Assembly (NCBI GenBank): GCA_910587545.1 | Contig: CAJUMI010000024.1 | Span: forward strand, 1 to 29,153 | Direction: 5' to 3' | Source of the DNA: an uncultured Muribaculaceae bacterium | GTDB taxonomy: Bacteria; Bacteroidota; Bacteroidia; Bacteroidales; Muribaculaceae | Length of the DNA: 29,153 nucleotides | Shown here: positions 1-8,582 of the stretch, piece by piece | How positions within the stretch are numbered: the stretch's first letter is position 1 | How the letters are laid out: each line of letters starts with the position of its first letter | Translations under genes and position numbers: made by a program | The notes under the pieces: model-generated | Told to the model about the DNA's origin: nothing | The model's input: the letters and a program-made list of their open reading frames with translations, nothing else | Database searches by the model: none

Positions 1-127
1 AGAACTATACTCTTGACACCCCCCTCCCGCCAACCGGAAAAATCCGCTGACCCTATATAAGCAAGCTCTTGGAGCTCTCCCCGATGTTAAAAAAAGTGCT
101 TTTAAATGAAATAAGCCGGAGTTTTAC

Positions 128-135
128 TAACTTTG
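128..135 (+). promoter_or_regulatory. -7 promoter box of lptD (TAACTTTG)
   Basis: TAACTTTG matches the Bacteroidetes sigma-ABfr consensus TAnnTTTG exactly and lies 32 bp before the proposed lptD start. I see no clear TTG at the -33 spacing, only a T-rich stretch near 101. It would drive lptD and probably the exonuclease gene after it. Confidence 0.5.
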
Positions 136-167
136 TACAAACAATATAAAGAGACTCTGCGACAACG

Positions 168-2936
168 TTGAGAACGTCAATAATATATATCATAGCTCTG
201 CTGTTGCTTCCTTCGCTTTGCATGGCTTTTAGCCGTGATGCAGACGAGGAACTTGTCATAAAGCCGCCTATTGCTTTAGGCGACAGGATGCTCGCAGATA
301 CAACTGCAGTTACAGATTCAATTCTTGCCTCAGACTCGGTAAAACTGATGCCCGATACGACCCCGTTGCAAGCCACTGCGCCTGACACCACCGCTCTGCG
401 CAAAAGTCGCATCGTGCGAGAAAAGGTCGATCTCGAGACTACCGTCGACTTCTCAGCCAGAGACTCCATGCTGATCATACGCCGCGACTCGGCCTTCATG
501 TACGGCGAAAGCTCCGTAACCTACGGTCAGATCAAGCTCGACGCTGCTCAGATCGAGATGGATCTCTCCGACAACACCGTATATGCCGTCGGGCGCGTCG
601 ATTCGCTCGGCGAAGTAGAAGGCAAACCGATTTTCAACGATAACGGCACCGAATATGAAGCCGCCACTATGCGCTATAACATGGCTTCCGAAAAAGGCTT
701 CATCACCAATGTCGTCACCCAGCAGGGCGAAGGCTATCTCACCGGGGGCAACACAAAGAAAGCCAATGACGGGTCATTCTACACCCAGAACGGTTTCTAC
801 ACGACCTGCGACGATCACGAATGTCCACACTTCGGCTTTCAGCTTACCAAGGCAAAGATACAGCCCGGCAAGAACATCGTCACCGGACCGGCCTACATGG
901 TGCTCGCAGGCCTGCCGCTGCCGCTTGCAGTACCGTTCGGATACTTTCCTTTCACCGACAGTTACTCGTCAGGCGTCATAGTCCCGACATTCGGCGACGA
1001 CTATAACCGCGGCTTCTACCTTAGCAACGGCGGCTACTATTTCGCGATAAGCGACAACATCGACGCCGCAATCACGGGCGAAGTCTACACCAAAGGCTCG
1101 TGGGGTCTGCGCGCACAGTCAAACTATGTAAAGCGATACAAGTATTCGGGCAACTTCAACCTCAGCTACCTCAAGACGATCTACGGAGAGAAAGGCGACC
1201 CCGACTATTCGACCCAGACCAACTTCCAGATCATCTGGTCGCACACACAGGACTCCAAGGCCAACCCCAACATGAAACTTTCGGCAAGTGTCAACTTCAC
1301 CACCAGCGGCTACTCGCGCAATGATCTCGAATCATACTATTCGCCGTCGTTCACCGAAAACACCAAGAGTTCGACCGTCAACATGACCTACCGCATACCT
1401 AACTCCAAATGGTCATTCTCAACGACTCTCAATGTGTCGCAGCGAACCCAGGACTCGACGCTGGCCGTATCATTCCCCAACCTGACGGTGTCGATGTCTC
1501 AGACCTACCCTTTCAAACGCAAGAAACGAGCGGGCGACGAAAAGTGGTATGAGAAGATCAAGATGTCGTACTCCGGACAGTTTCAGAACTCTCTTACCGC
1601 CAAGCAGGACGTGTTCTTCAAAAAAAGCCTGATCAAAGACTGGCGCAACGGCATGCGCCACGAGATACCCATCTCAGCGACATTCAACGCATTCAACTAT
1701 CTCAACATCACTCCGTCGATAAGGCTCACTGACCGAATGTACACAAGCAAGGTGCGCCGCCATTGGGACGAGGCGCGAGGCGTCGAAGTCTGCGACACCA
1801 ACTATAACTTCTACAACGTCTACGACTTCACGACCTCGGTATCGCTTGACACCAAGCTCTACGGTTTCTATCAGCCGATAGGCTTCCTCAAGAAAAAGAT
1901 CAAGATGGTGCGCCATGTGCTGACTCCGTCATTGTCGTTCAACTACTCGCCCGACTTCGGCTCAGGCTTCTTCGGTTATTACGGACAATACCAATATCTG
2001 GGCGCAAACGGACAGTCACTCGTCAAGCGCTACAGCTACTTCCCCAACGCGCTCTACGGAGTCCCGAACGAAGGCAAGACCGGTTCTCTGACCTATTCGC
2101 TATCGAACAACCTCGAAATGAAAATCAAGAGCGACAACGATTCGATCGGCGAAAAGAAAATATCGCTCATCGAGAACCTGCAGCTGTCGCAGAGCTATAA
2201 TTTCGCGGCCGACTCGATGAATTTCAGCGACATCAACTCGTCGATACTCATCCGCGTCACAAAGGGGTTCAACCTAAACCTCAACGCCGTATGGGATGTC
2301 TATACCTACAAGCTCAACGAATACGGCAATCCTGTGAGAGTCAACATACCCCGCTGGAAAGCAGGTAAAGGCATCGGCCGTCTAAGGTCGACAGGCACAT
2401 CATTTTCCTATACATTCAACAACGACACATTCAAACGCAAAAAAGACAAGCGCGACAACAAAAAGAACAACAATACAGATCCCGAGAACGGCGACCAATA
2501 TGAACGCGACCAAAACGATCGCAACGGCGACAGCAACGGATCAGGAGAATTCAGCTCCGACGGCTACCTGAAGTGGACCGTGCCATGGAGTCTGTCGGTC
2601 AACTATTCAGTGTCATACGCCTACGGCGCCTTCAACAAGGAGAAGCTAGAATATGACGGACGCATAACGCAGAATCTCAGTTTCTCAGGCAACATACAGC
2701 CCACAAAGAACTGGAACTTCTCTTTTTCGGCCTCTTATAACTTCGACACACACAAGATAGCCTATATGAACTGTAACATCGGACGCGATCTCCACTGCTT
2801 CACTATGAGTGCAAGTTTCGTTCCTGTAGGTCCTTACAAAAGCTATAACTTCCATATATCCGTCAAATCCTCTCTTCTGAGCGATCTGAAATACGACAAA
2901 CGTTCGTCGCGCTCCAACGGCATTATCTGGTATTAG
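168..2936 (+). CDS. lptD: LptD/OstA-like LPS assembly outer-membrane protein
   Basis: A 922-residue outer-membrane protein of the LptD family, which inserts lipopolysaccharide into the outer leaflet. The N-terminus is a signal peptide (residues 1-20, ending CMA before FSRD). An OstA-like beta-jellyroll segment follows at about 90-220, then a long beta-barrel rich in alternating aromatic and polar residues. Cys214 and Cys219 lie at the end of the OstA region. Residues about 756-797 form a Lys/Asp/Asn-rich low-complexity insert, probably a barrel loop. The start is TTG at 168: no in-frame ATG gives a signal peptide, and a TAnnTTTG box lies just upstream. The protein ends in a barrel-like strand and Trp-Tyr. 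The exonuclease gene begins 26 bp downstream, probably in the same transcript. The family call is firm; the exact start is less certain. Confidence 0.88.
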   Translation: MRTSIIYIIALLLLPSLCMAFSRDADEELVIKPPIALGDRMLADTTAVTDSILASDSVKLMPDTTPLQATAPDTTALRKSRIVREKVDLETTVDFSARDSMLIIRRDSAFMYGESSVTYGQIKLDAAQIEMDLSDNTVYAVGRVDSLGEVEGKPIFNDNGTEYEAATMRYNMASEKGFITNVVTQQGEGYLTGGNTKKANDGSFYTQNGFYTTCDDHECPHFGFQLTKAKIQPGKNIVTGPAYMVLAGLPLPLAVPFGYFPFTDSYSSGVIVPTFGDDYNRGFYLSNGGYYFAISDNIDAAITGEVYTKGSWGLRAQSNYVKRYKYSGNFNLSYLKTIYGEKGDPDYSTQTNFQIIWSHTQDSKANPNMKLSASVNFTTSGYSRNDLESYYSPSFTENTKSSTVNMTYRIPNSKWSFSTTLNVSQRTQDSTLAVSFPNLTVSMSQTYPFKRKKRAGDEKWYEKIKMSYSGQFQNSLTAKQDVFFKKSLIKDWRNGMRHEIPISATFNAFNYLNITPSIRLTDRMYTSKVRRHWDEARGVEVCDTNYNFYNVYDFTTSVSLDTKLYGFYQPIGFLKKKIKMVRHVLTPSLSFNYSPDFGSGFFGYYGQYQYLGANGQSLVKRYSYFPNALYGVPNEGKTGSLTYSLSNNLEMKIKSDNDSIGEKKISLIENLQLSQSYNFAADSMNFSDINSSILIRVTKGFNLNLNAVWDVYTYKLNEYGNPVRVNIPRWKAGKGIGRLRSTGTSFSYTFNNDTFKRKKDKRDNKKNNNTDPENGDQYERDQNDRNGDSNGSGEFSSDGYLKWTVPWSLSVNYSVSYAYGAFNKEKLEYDGRITQNLSFSGNIQPTKNWNFSFSASYNFDTHKIAYMNCNIGRDLHCFTMSASFVPVGPYKSYNFHISVKSSLLSDLKYDKRSSRSNGIIWY

Positions 2937-2962
2937 AGTTTTTCACAACACAAACGTCAACA

Positions 2963-3718
2963 ATGAAATTCATTTCCTGGAACATAAACGGCCTGAGAGC
3001 CGTCTGCGGTAAGGGCTTCGCCGACATTTTCGCCAACCTCGACGCAGATTTTTTCTGCCTTCAAGAGACAAAACTGAGTCCCGGCATCGACGTGCCCCAA
3101 TTCGACGGCTATTTCTCCTATTGGAGTCTTGCCGAGAAGAAAGGCTACTCCGGCACAGCCATCTACAGCCGTCACGAACCTCTCGCCGTGAGTTATGGCA
3201 TCGGTCTGACTCAGCACGACCGCGAAGGCCGGGTCATCACCCTCGACATGGACGACTTCTATCTTGTCACCGTCTACACTCCCAACTCCCAGGATCAGCT
3301 TGCAAGACTGGACTACCGCATGGAATGGGAAGCCGCGTTTCGCGATTACCTGAAAGGACTTGACAGCCGGAAACCGGTGATTGTCTGCGGCGACATGAAC
3401 GTTGCCCACAAGGAGATCGACCTCAAGAATCCAAAGACCAACCGTCGCAACGCCGGCTTCACCGACGAGGAACGCGCTGAATTCACCAAATTGCTCGACA
3501 CCGGCTTTGTCGACACTTTCAGACTCAAATATCCGGATCTGACCGACGCCTACAGCTGGTGGAGCTATCGCATGAGAGCACGCGAGAAAAACGTCGGATG
3601 GCGCATCGATTACTTTGTGGTATCAGAGCGCCTGGCTCCGAAAGTGACCGATGCCGGCATCCGCGCCGACATCTTCGGTTCAGACCATTGCCCTGTCTCT
3701 CTGGAGCTGGCATTATAG
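2963..3718 (+). CDS. xth: Exodeoxyribonuclease III (AP endonuclease)
   Basis: A 251-residue member of the exonuclease III/AP endonuclease family, which cuts DNA 5' of abasic sites in base-excision repair and acts as a 3'-5' exonuclease. All core motifs are present: SWNING at 5-10, QETK with the metal-binding Glu35, GDMN at 143-146, RIDYF near 214, and the catalytic GSDH ending at His242. Length is normal for the family. It starts with ATG 26 bp after lptD and ends just before a strong hairpin, so it probably closes the lptD transcript. It should act in the cytoplasm. I see no truncation or missing catalytic residue. Confidence 0.95.
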   Translation: MKFISWNINGLRAVCGKGFADIFANLDADFFCLQETKLSPGIDVPQFDGYFSYWSLAEKKGYSGTAIYSRHEPLAVSYGIGLTQHDREGRVITLDMDDFYLVTVYTPNSQDQLARLDYRMEWEAAFRDYLKGLDSRKPVIVCGDMNVAHKEIDLKNPKTNRRNAGFTDEERAEFTKLLDTGFVDTFRLKYPDLTDAYSWWSYRMRAREKNVGWRIDYFVVSERLAPKVTDAGIRADIFGSDHCPVSLELAL

Positions 3719-3739
3719 ATAAAAAACGCTATTAAGACA

Positions 3740-3775
3740 CGAAGGGCGATTTGCTTGATTGCAGATCGCCCTTCG
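3740..3775. terminator. Bidirectional intrinsic terminator between xth and rho
   Basis: A perfect 11-bp inverted repeat (CGAAGGGCGAT at 3740-3750, its complement at 3765-3775) with a short extra TGC/GCA pairing inside the loop. A T-run follows at 3779-3787 for the plus strand. An A-run at 3721-3726 supplies the U-tract for the minus strand. It sits between the converging ends of xth and rho and can stop both transcripts. Confidence 0.88.
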
Positions 3776-3799
3776 CACTTATTTTTTCGCAAGTAGCCG

Positions 3800-5848
3800 T
3801 CAGTCGCCCATGGTGCGGAGCAGTTCGTCGTTGTCGCGGGTACGCTCCATGCGGTCTTTGATAAATTCCATCGCCTCGATCGAGTTGCGGTCGGAGAGGA
3901 AGCGGCGGAGTATCCACATGCGGTTGAGCGTTTCGGGACGCAGAAGCAGATCGTCGCGGCGGGTGCTGGAAGCCATGATGTCGACGGCCGGAAAAATGCG
4001 TTTGTTGGAGAGCTTGCGGTCAAGCTGAAGCTCCATATTGCCTGTGCCCTTGAATTCCTCGAAGATCACTTCATCCATCTTGGAGCTCGTCTCGGTCAGA
4101 GCTGTCGCGATGATCGTGAGCGAGCCTCCACCTTCTATGTTACGGGCGGCACCGAAGAAGCGTTTGGGCTTCTGGAGTGCATTGGCGTCGACACCGCCCG
4201 ACAGAATCTTTCCCGAGGCGGGCGAGACAGTGTTGAACGCGCGCGCCAGACGCGTGATAGAGTCGAGAAGTATCACAACATCGTGGCCGCATTCGACCAT
4301 ACGCTTTGCCTTCTCCAGAACGATGCCGGCGATCTTGACATGACGGTCGGCAGGCTCGTCGAAGGTCGATGCGATCACTTCGGCATTGACGCTGCGCATC
4401 ATGTCGGTGACTTCCTCGGGACGCTCGTCGATGAGGAGTATCATGATATAAGTCTCGGGGTGATTTTCGGCGATAGCGTTGGCAATATCCTTAAGAAGAA
4501 TAGTCTTGCCGGTCTTGGGCGGCGCCACGATCAGACCACGCTGCCCCTTGCCGATCGGCGAGAACATGTCGACTACGCGGGTCGAGAGATTGGACGTCGT
4601 GCCGCTTGTCAGATCGAACTTTTCGTCGGGGAAAAGGGGTGTCAGGTGCTCGAACGGCACACGGTCGCGGATAAAGTCGAGCGAACGGCCGTTGACTCGC
4701 TTAACCGACGAAAGCGGGAAATACTTTTCACCCTCGCGTGGGGGACGCACTATAGCCTCTACGACATCCCCTGTCTTGAGGCCGTACTGCTTGATTTGCT
4801 GCTGAGTCAGATAAACGTCGTCGGGCGACGGCATATAATTGAAATCAGCCGAGCGCAGGAACCCGAAGCCCTGGTTGTCGACCTCGAGCACTCCGGTTGC
4901 CTCGATAAGATCCTCGAAATCGTAACGGGGCAACTGAGGGAACTGGATGCGGTCCTGATTGTGTTGCTGATTCTGGTTGTTTCGGTTCTTTTTCTTTTTT
5001 CCCTGCCCTTGCTGATTGTTGAGCGGTTGCTGGCTATTGGCGGTCGGCTCACCGATCACAATCGGAGCGGAGACCACAGGCTGCTGGGGAGCCTGTTGTG
5101 CCTGACGCTCGGCTTCCTCTCTCTCTCGCTGCGACCGCGGAACAAATTTCTGACCGCCGCTACGGGGAAAAAACTGTCCGAAGGCGGAGTCTTTAGGGCG
5201 AAAATCCATCTGACGCTGAATACGCTGTTCTTCTCCGACCGCAGGATGATGCTCCTCAGGTGTCTCTTTAGGCTGTCCGTCTTCACCGTGCTGAGGCTCG
5301 GCAACTTCGGGTCTATCGGCCTGTATGGGCTCGGCGGCGATCGGTTCGGCCTTTTCAACTACGGGTTCGGCCATCTCTGTCACCTCGGCAGAGGACTTAG
5401 CGGCGGCGACGTCGACCTTGCGGGGACGTCCGCGACGCTTCTGCTGTGGGGCGGCTGCCTCTACAGGTTTAGCCTCTACGGCAGGTTGATCTTCGGCGGC
5501 AGGCTTTTCAGCCACCTTGGCTGCAACAGGAGCCTGCTCGGCCGCAGCCTGTTGCACCGGCTGATTCTTAGCCTTGCGACCGCGTTTTTTTGGTGCCGGC
5601 GCCGATTCTTCAGAATCCTGTTTATCCTTATTGTCATTAGTTTTGCCTGCCGCACGGCCACGCTCTGAATCAGGTCTGCGCTTCGACACGGCGGCTCCTG
5701 AAGCCGCGCGGTCGATGGCCTGTTGGTCAAGTATGTTATAGATAAGATCTTCTTTTTGTGAAAGGTCGATTTTTTTGATACCCATGGCCTCTGCTACCGA
5801 TTTCAGTTCAGAATCAGCCATCTCGTTGAGTTGTGAGATATTATACAT
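3800..5848 (-). CDS. rho: Transcription termination factor Rho with long disordered N-terminal insert
   Basis: A 682-residue Rho, much longer than the roughly 420 residues of E. coli Rho. The order is an N-terminal helical Rho-N segment (about 1-46), a charged and Pro/Ala/Gln-rich disordered region (about 47-305), an OB-fold RNA-binding domain (about 310-390), and the RecA-type ATPase. Walker A APPKTGKT is at 442-449 and Walker B VVILLD at 524-529. The C-terminus (WILRRFL, then RDNDELLRTMGD) is typical of Bacteroidetes Rho. The insert holds two AT-hook-like basic patches, KKRGRK (87-92) and KRRGRPRK (137-144), and a Gln/Asn/Lys run at about 272-300. Long disordered Rho inserts are known in Bacteroides, where they were reported to drive phase separation that matters for gut fitness. 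It is monocistronic, with its own promoter and leader. The long open frame on the opposite strand (4283-5668) is a shadow. Confidence 0.97.
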   Translation of the reverse strand: MYNISQLNEMADSELKSVAEAMGIKKIDLSQKEDLIYNILDQQAIDRAASGAAVSKRRPDSERGRAAGKTNDNKDKQDSEESAPAPKKRGRKAKNQPVQQAAAEQAPVAAKVAEKPAAEDQPAVEAKPVEAAAPQQKRRGRPRKVDVAAAKSSAEVTEMAEPVVEKAEPIAAEPIQADRPEVAEPQHGEDGQPKETPEEHHPAVGEEQRIQRQMDFRPKDSAFGQFFPRSGGQKFVPRSQREREEAERQAQQAPQQPVVSAPIVIGEPTANSQQPLNNQQGQGKKKKNRNNQNQQHNQDRIQFPQLPRYDFEDLIEATGVLEVDNQGFGFLRSADFNYMPSPDDVYLTQQQIKQYGLKTGDVVEAIVRPPREGEKYFPLSSVKRVNGRSLDFIRDRVPFEHLTPLFPDEKFDLTSGTTSNLSTRVVDMFSPIGKGQRGLIVAPPKTGKTILLKDIANAIAENHPETYIMILLIDERPEEVTDMMRSVNAEVIASTFDEPADRHVKIAGIVLEKAKRMVECGHDVVILLDSITRLARAFNTVSPASGKILSGGVDANALQKPKRFFGAARNIEGGGSLTIIATALTETSSKMDEVIFEEFKGTGNMELQLDRKLSNKRIFPAVDIMASSTRRDDLLLRPETLNRMWILRRFLSDRNSIEAMEFIKDRMERTRDNDELLRTMGD

Positions 5849-6087
5849 AAATTATTAATTTCAGCGTCGGAGAAACAGATTATTCTCAGAATTTACATTG
5901 AAAACCGATATTGCGCGTCATATTATTGCAGCAATTATCGAAACTAAAAAGTGTTGTTTTGTTGGTGGATGAATTAATTTGCGGAACGGTCAAGTCTCGC
6001 CTTGAGAAACATACCTGACAGAAACCGGACATCGCTGATAACCCGGAGTAAGTTTAATTCCATCTAAAGTTCCCGTTAATTTTAGTA
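5849..6087 (-). promoter_or_regulatory. Long 5' leader of rho
   Basis: About 239 nt separate the rho -7 box from its ATG. This is far longer than the leaders elsewhere in the window, most of which are below 30 nt. No convincing leader peptide or strong hairpin is apparent by eye. E. coli rho is autoregulated by Rho-dependent attenuation in its leader, so the same could happen here; that is inference. Together with 6088-6230 this is a gene-free stretch of about 380 bp. Confidence 0.5.
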
Positions 6088-6118
6088 CAAAGTTACATCT
6101 TTTGATAGAAAAAACAAA
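6088..6118 (-). promoter_or_regulatory. rho promoter (TTTG-N19-TAACTTTG)
   Basis: On the minus strand, TTTG (6118-6115) is followed after 19 bp by TAACTTTG (6095-6088). Both elements and the spacing fit the Bacteroidetes housekeeping promoter. It is the only such match upstream of rho. Confidence 0.82.
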
Positions 6119-6174
6119 ATTTTAGCTACAAAGTTCGCAAAAGATCTCACCAAGGCAATGATTCACACTGAAAC

Positions 6175-6204
6175 GAGGCCCGGATTTTTCCAAATCCGGG
6201 CCTC
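6175..6204 (-). terminator. Intrinsic terminator after the DUF4855 gene/pseudogene unit
   Basis: A perfect 13-bp stem (GAGGCCCGGATTT at 6175-6187, its complement at 6192-6204) with a TTCC loop. It lies 26 bp beyond the pseudogene's final stop and before the rho promoter, so it insulates rho from the upstream minus-strand transcript. The T-tract on the minus side is short; a TTTTATT stretch follows on the plus side. Confidence 0.78.
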
Positions 6205-6230
6205 ATATACTTTTATTAATTCAATGACAA

Positions 6231-6937
6231 TCAACGCACTGTCACCTTCACTCCTCCCAAACCGGCTTTAACTACATAAACTCCGGCAGGACAAGGAACC
6301 GCAACACAGTATCTGATAGCTTCGCCCAGGCCAGTTCAATATTCTCGAAATCGGCCTTTTCTTACTCCTCGAGCAGAAGATCGACATACCACTCCATCGC
6401 CGCGATCTTGTCTTCAAGGTATCTAAAATCGAGCATCCTACCGTCAATACGTCCCCACCCGTTATAAGCCTGATAGGAAATCGGCAGTGTCATCACTACT
6501 TTATGCTTGCCTGCCGGGATGCCGAGTTCAGGCAAAAGCTCACCGATTCAGTCGTCAAGCGCCCGACATGCGAGATTGGCATATGACCCCAGCTGACGGT
6601 GTAGAAGCCATTCCCACATATCCTTGTCGGCATGAGTAAAGTTAGCCTCGCCGAAAGTATATTTACGGTTGAGATATGACGAATAGTCTTCGCCTACCTC
6701 ACGCTCGCCGTGTGTCCGGCCGTCAATCATCAAAAATCCATCGAAAAGCCATGATTTGTGACCATCGGGATATTCATGTACCAGATACTGCGTAAACAAT
6801 TCCTTGTTCCAGTCCGGACGATGGCGGGAACCTACCCAAATCAAAGCAAGGTCATCAATCGTGCCGAACTGTTGAGCGTTGGTAATGACGAAAACTAATG
6901 CAAAAAACAGAGTTGACATTGATCGGAGAGCGTTCAT
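6231..6937 (-). pseudogene. Decayed DUF4855-like secreted protein with residual type IX tail
   Basis: A broken paralog of the next two genes. It starts with ATG at 6937 and a signal peptide (ending TNA before QQ). It then reads through the conserved DLALI, HRPDWNK and SWLFDGFLMID motifs up to CRALDD, where TGA at 6550-6548 interrupts. Translation in the same frame past this stop still matches the paralogs (PELG, KHKVV, LDF, EWYVDLLLEE). A second stop, TAA at 6364-6362, falls where the paralogs have Trp. Shortly after, the frame jumps to a type IX-like C-terminal tail (VPCPAGVYVVK ... KVTVR, stop at 6233-6231), matching the end of the 8385 gene. About 250 residues of the barrel are missing between. 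It begins 20 bp after the intact paralog and was probably cotranscribed. An expressed 129-residue product would be a secreted fragment lacking most of the barrel. Confidence 0.88.
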
Positions 6938-6957
6938 GGACAGATCGTGTTATCTTC

Positions 6958-8385
6958 CTATTTTACGGCAACTTTTACGCTCCTTGATCCGACACAGACG
7001 ACATAGATACCGGGATCGCATGGCACAGTTATGCCATATTCGAGATCTGCCGTTCGCTGCATGGCACCGGCGGCATAGACGAGCTTGCCGTCGACCGAAT
7101 AGACTGCAACGCCTGTGACACCTTCATCGGCAATATAGATAGCCCCGTCAAGTCCATAAGCCAAAACACGGTCGGCCAGCTTGACGTCGTCGATTCCGGC
7201 CGAAGGCTCCTTATCCCACGCCGACTCCACATGGCGCTTGTTGAGGATCGTTGCAAGCCGGTTGAGGAGCTCCATATCTTTCGGATGCCCCGAATGTTCA
7301 AGGTCATAGACAGCCTCGAAACCCGAATAATAGGCCACGGGCATAAATCCGAACACGCCATTCTCTTCGAATGCATCTATGTAGTCGATTAGCCTTTGGT
7401 GATAGACAGGCGAGTTTTCATAGAGCACACTGTTCTGCGGGGTGATTCTATAACGGTTACCCGATTGTGTCGCAGGATCGTATGTCCAGCCGAAATTATA
7501 TCCCTCAAATTCCACCTCCATACCCATGCCGTCGTGGTCCCAGGCATAATCGATGGCCTGCTGGAGATATTTCTTAGGACGGTTGCTCTGGAAATAATAT
7601 CCGGGCTGGATATAAGCCACGTCTACCCCCATTTCCTGCCAAGCATCAGCTGACTGCGACGGAAGGATATCCGAATTGTTATCGCGCAACAGATAAGGGA
7701 TCCAATATATTCTGCAATTCTTATCTTTATAGTATTTATTAATTTCAATGGTCATTTGCTCGTCGCGACCGGAGAATGTCTCATTGGTCCAATACACCCC
7801 GTCGAGATCAAGATGCTTGAAACCGGCCTTGTCCCACTCGCTGAAAAGGAGATCGGCATACCATTTCATGCCTTTAATACGGTCAGCACTCTGGGTAAAA
7901 TCAAGTTTCACGCCGTCAATCTCACCCCAAATGTCAGATTTGGTCTCAGCCACAGGGAGCGTGAACACTACCTTATGCTTATGTCCGGGAGCACCAAGTT
8001 CAGGTATCATCTCGTCGATAAGATTGTCAAGCGCGCGACAGCCGTTGCCGCTATATGTGCCTAACTGCTCGTGAAGAAGGCGCTCCCAATCCTTGCGTTT
8101 AGCGCCAAAGACAGATGCAGCAGATTCTCCGAACGACACTTGCTGGCCAAGCTCGTTGTAAGCGACAAACTCGATCATAAGAAAGCCGTCAAACATCCAC
8201 GACTTCGTTCCATCGGGGTAAGTGTGATATACATACGGAGCAAACAGATCTTTGTTCCAGTCCGGACGATGCTGACTACCGATATAGATCAACGCGAGAT
8301 CATCGATATCCGTTGCAGTTGAAAACTGTGCATATGACATAAGTGAGGAAAGCAGCATGCCCGCCGCAATAACTATTTTTTTCAC
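6958..8385 (-). CDS. Secreted DUF4855-like TIM-barrel protein with type IX sorting tail
   Basis: A 475-residue secreted protein that I match by recall to the DUF4855 family (PF16147), whose members look like glycoside-hydrolase-type barrels of unknown activity. A signal peptide covers 1-19 (SYA before QF). Characteristic motifs are DIDDLALIYIG (26-36), HRPDWNK (39-45), SWMFDGFLMI (62-71), HLDLDGVYW (191-199) and GMEVEFEGY (288-296). The acidic residues Asp193, Asp195, Glu290, Glu292 and Glu294 are candidate catalytic positions, by inference. Residues about 400-475 resemble a type A type IX sorting domain (AVYSVDGKLV, then PCDPGIYVV and KVAVK), so the protein is probably secreted and attached to the surface. 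A promoter lies at 8415-8444, and the pseudogenized paralog follows after 20 bp. The substrate cannot be read from the sequence. Confidence 0.8.
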   Translation of the reverse strand: MKKIVIAAGMLLSSLMSYAQFSTATDIDDLALIYIGSQHRPDWNKDLFAPYVYHTYPDGTKSWMFDGFLMIEFVAYNELGQQVSFGESAASVFGAKRKDWERLLHEQLGTYSGNGCRALDNLIDEMIPELGAPGHKHKVVFTLPVAETKSDIWGEIDGVKLDFTQSADRIKGMKWYADLLFSEWDKAGFKHLDLDGVYWTNETFSGRDEQMTIEINKYYKDKNCRIYWIPYLLRDNNSDILPSQSADAWQEMGVDVAYIQPGYYFQSNRPKKYLQQAIDYAWDHDGMGMEVEFEGYNFGWTYDPATQSGNRYRITPQNSVLYENSPVYHQRLIDYIDAFEENGVFGFMPVAYYSGFEAVYDLEHSGHPKDMELLNRLATILNKRHVESAWDKEPSAGIDDVKLADRVLAYGLDGAIYIADEGVTGVAVYSVDGKLVYAAGAMQRTADLEYGITVPCDPGIYVVCVGSRSVKVAVK

Positions 8386-8414
8386 AGAAGTATATTATTT
8401 TAGGTTTAGAGATA

Positions 8415-8444
8415 CAAATTTAATGATTTAATTTATTATTCAAA
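8415..8444 (-). promoter_or_regulatory. Promoter of the 8385 DUF4855-like gene
   Basis: TAAATTTG on the minus strand (8422-8415) fits TAnnTTTG. TTTG lies 18 bp upstream (8444-8441), slightly shorter than the usual 19-21 bp. The box ends 29 bp before the ATG. Confidence 0.65.
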
Positions 8445-8582
8445 AATGTTTTAATAAAATAATTACAAAACAGTCAACGTCTATACACTCTCAAATCCAG
8501 CCGCAAACAGCCCGACTCCCGATCCCGGCCACCGACATGACCAAACGGTTAACATAAACCGGCCTGATTGGGTAATTGAACG

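Noticed and set aside
4283..5668. A 461-codon open frame on the plus strand opposite rho
   Set aside because: It lies wholly antisense to the well-supported rho gene, mirrors its low-complexity insert, and has no recognisable domain.
6548..6550. Possible recoding of the in-frame TGA in the third DUF4855 paralog
   Set aside because: A second in-frame stop (TAA at 6364-6362), a large barrel deletion and a frame change before the tail indicate decay rather than recoding.
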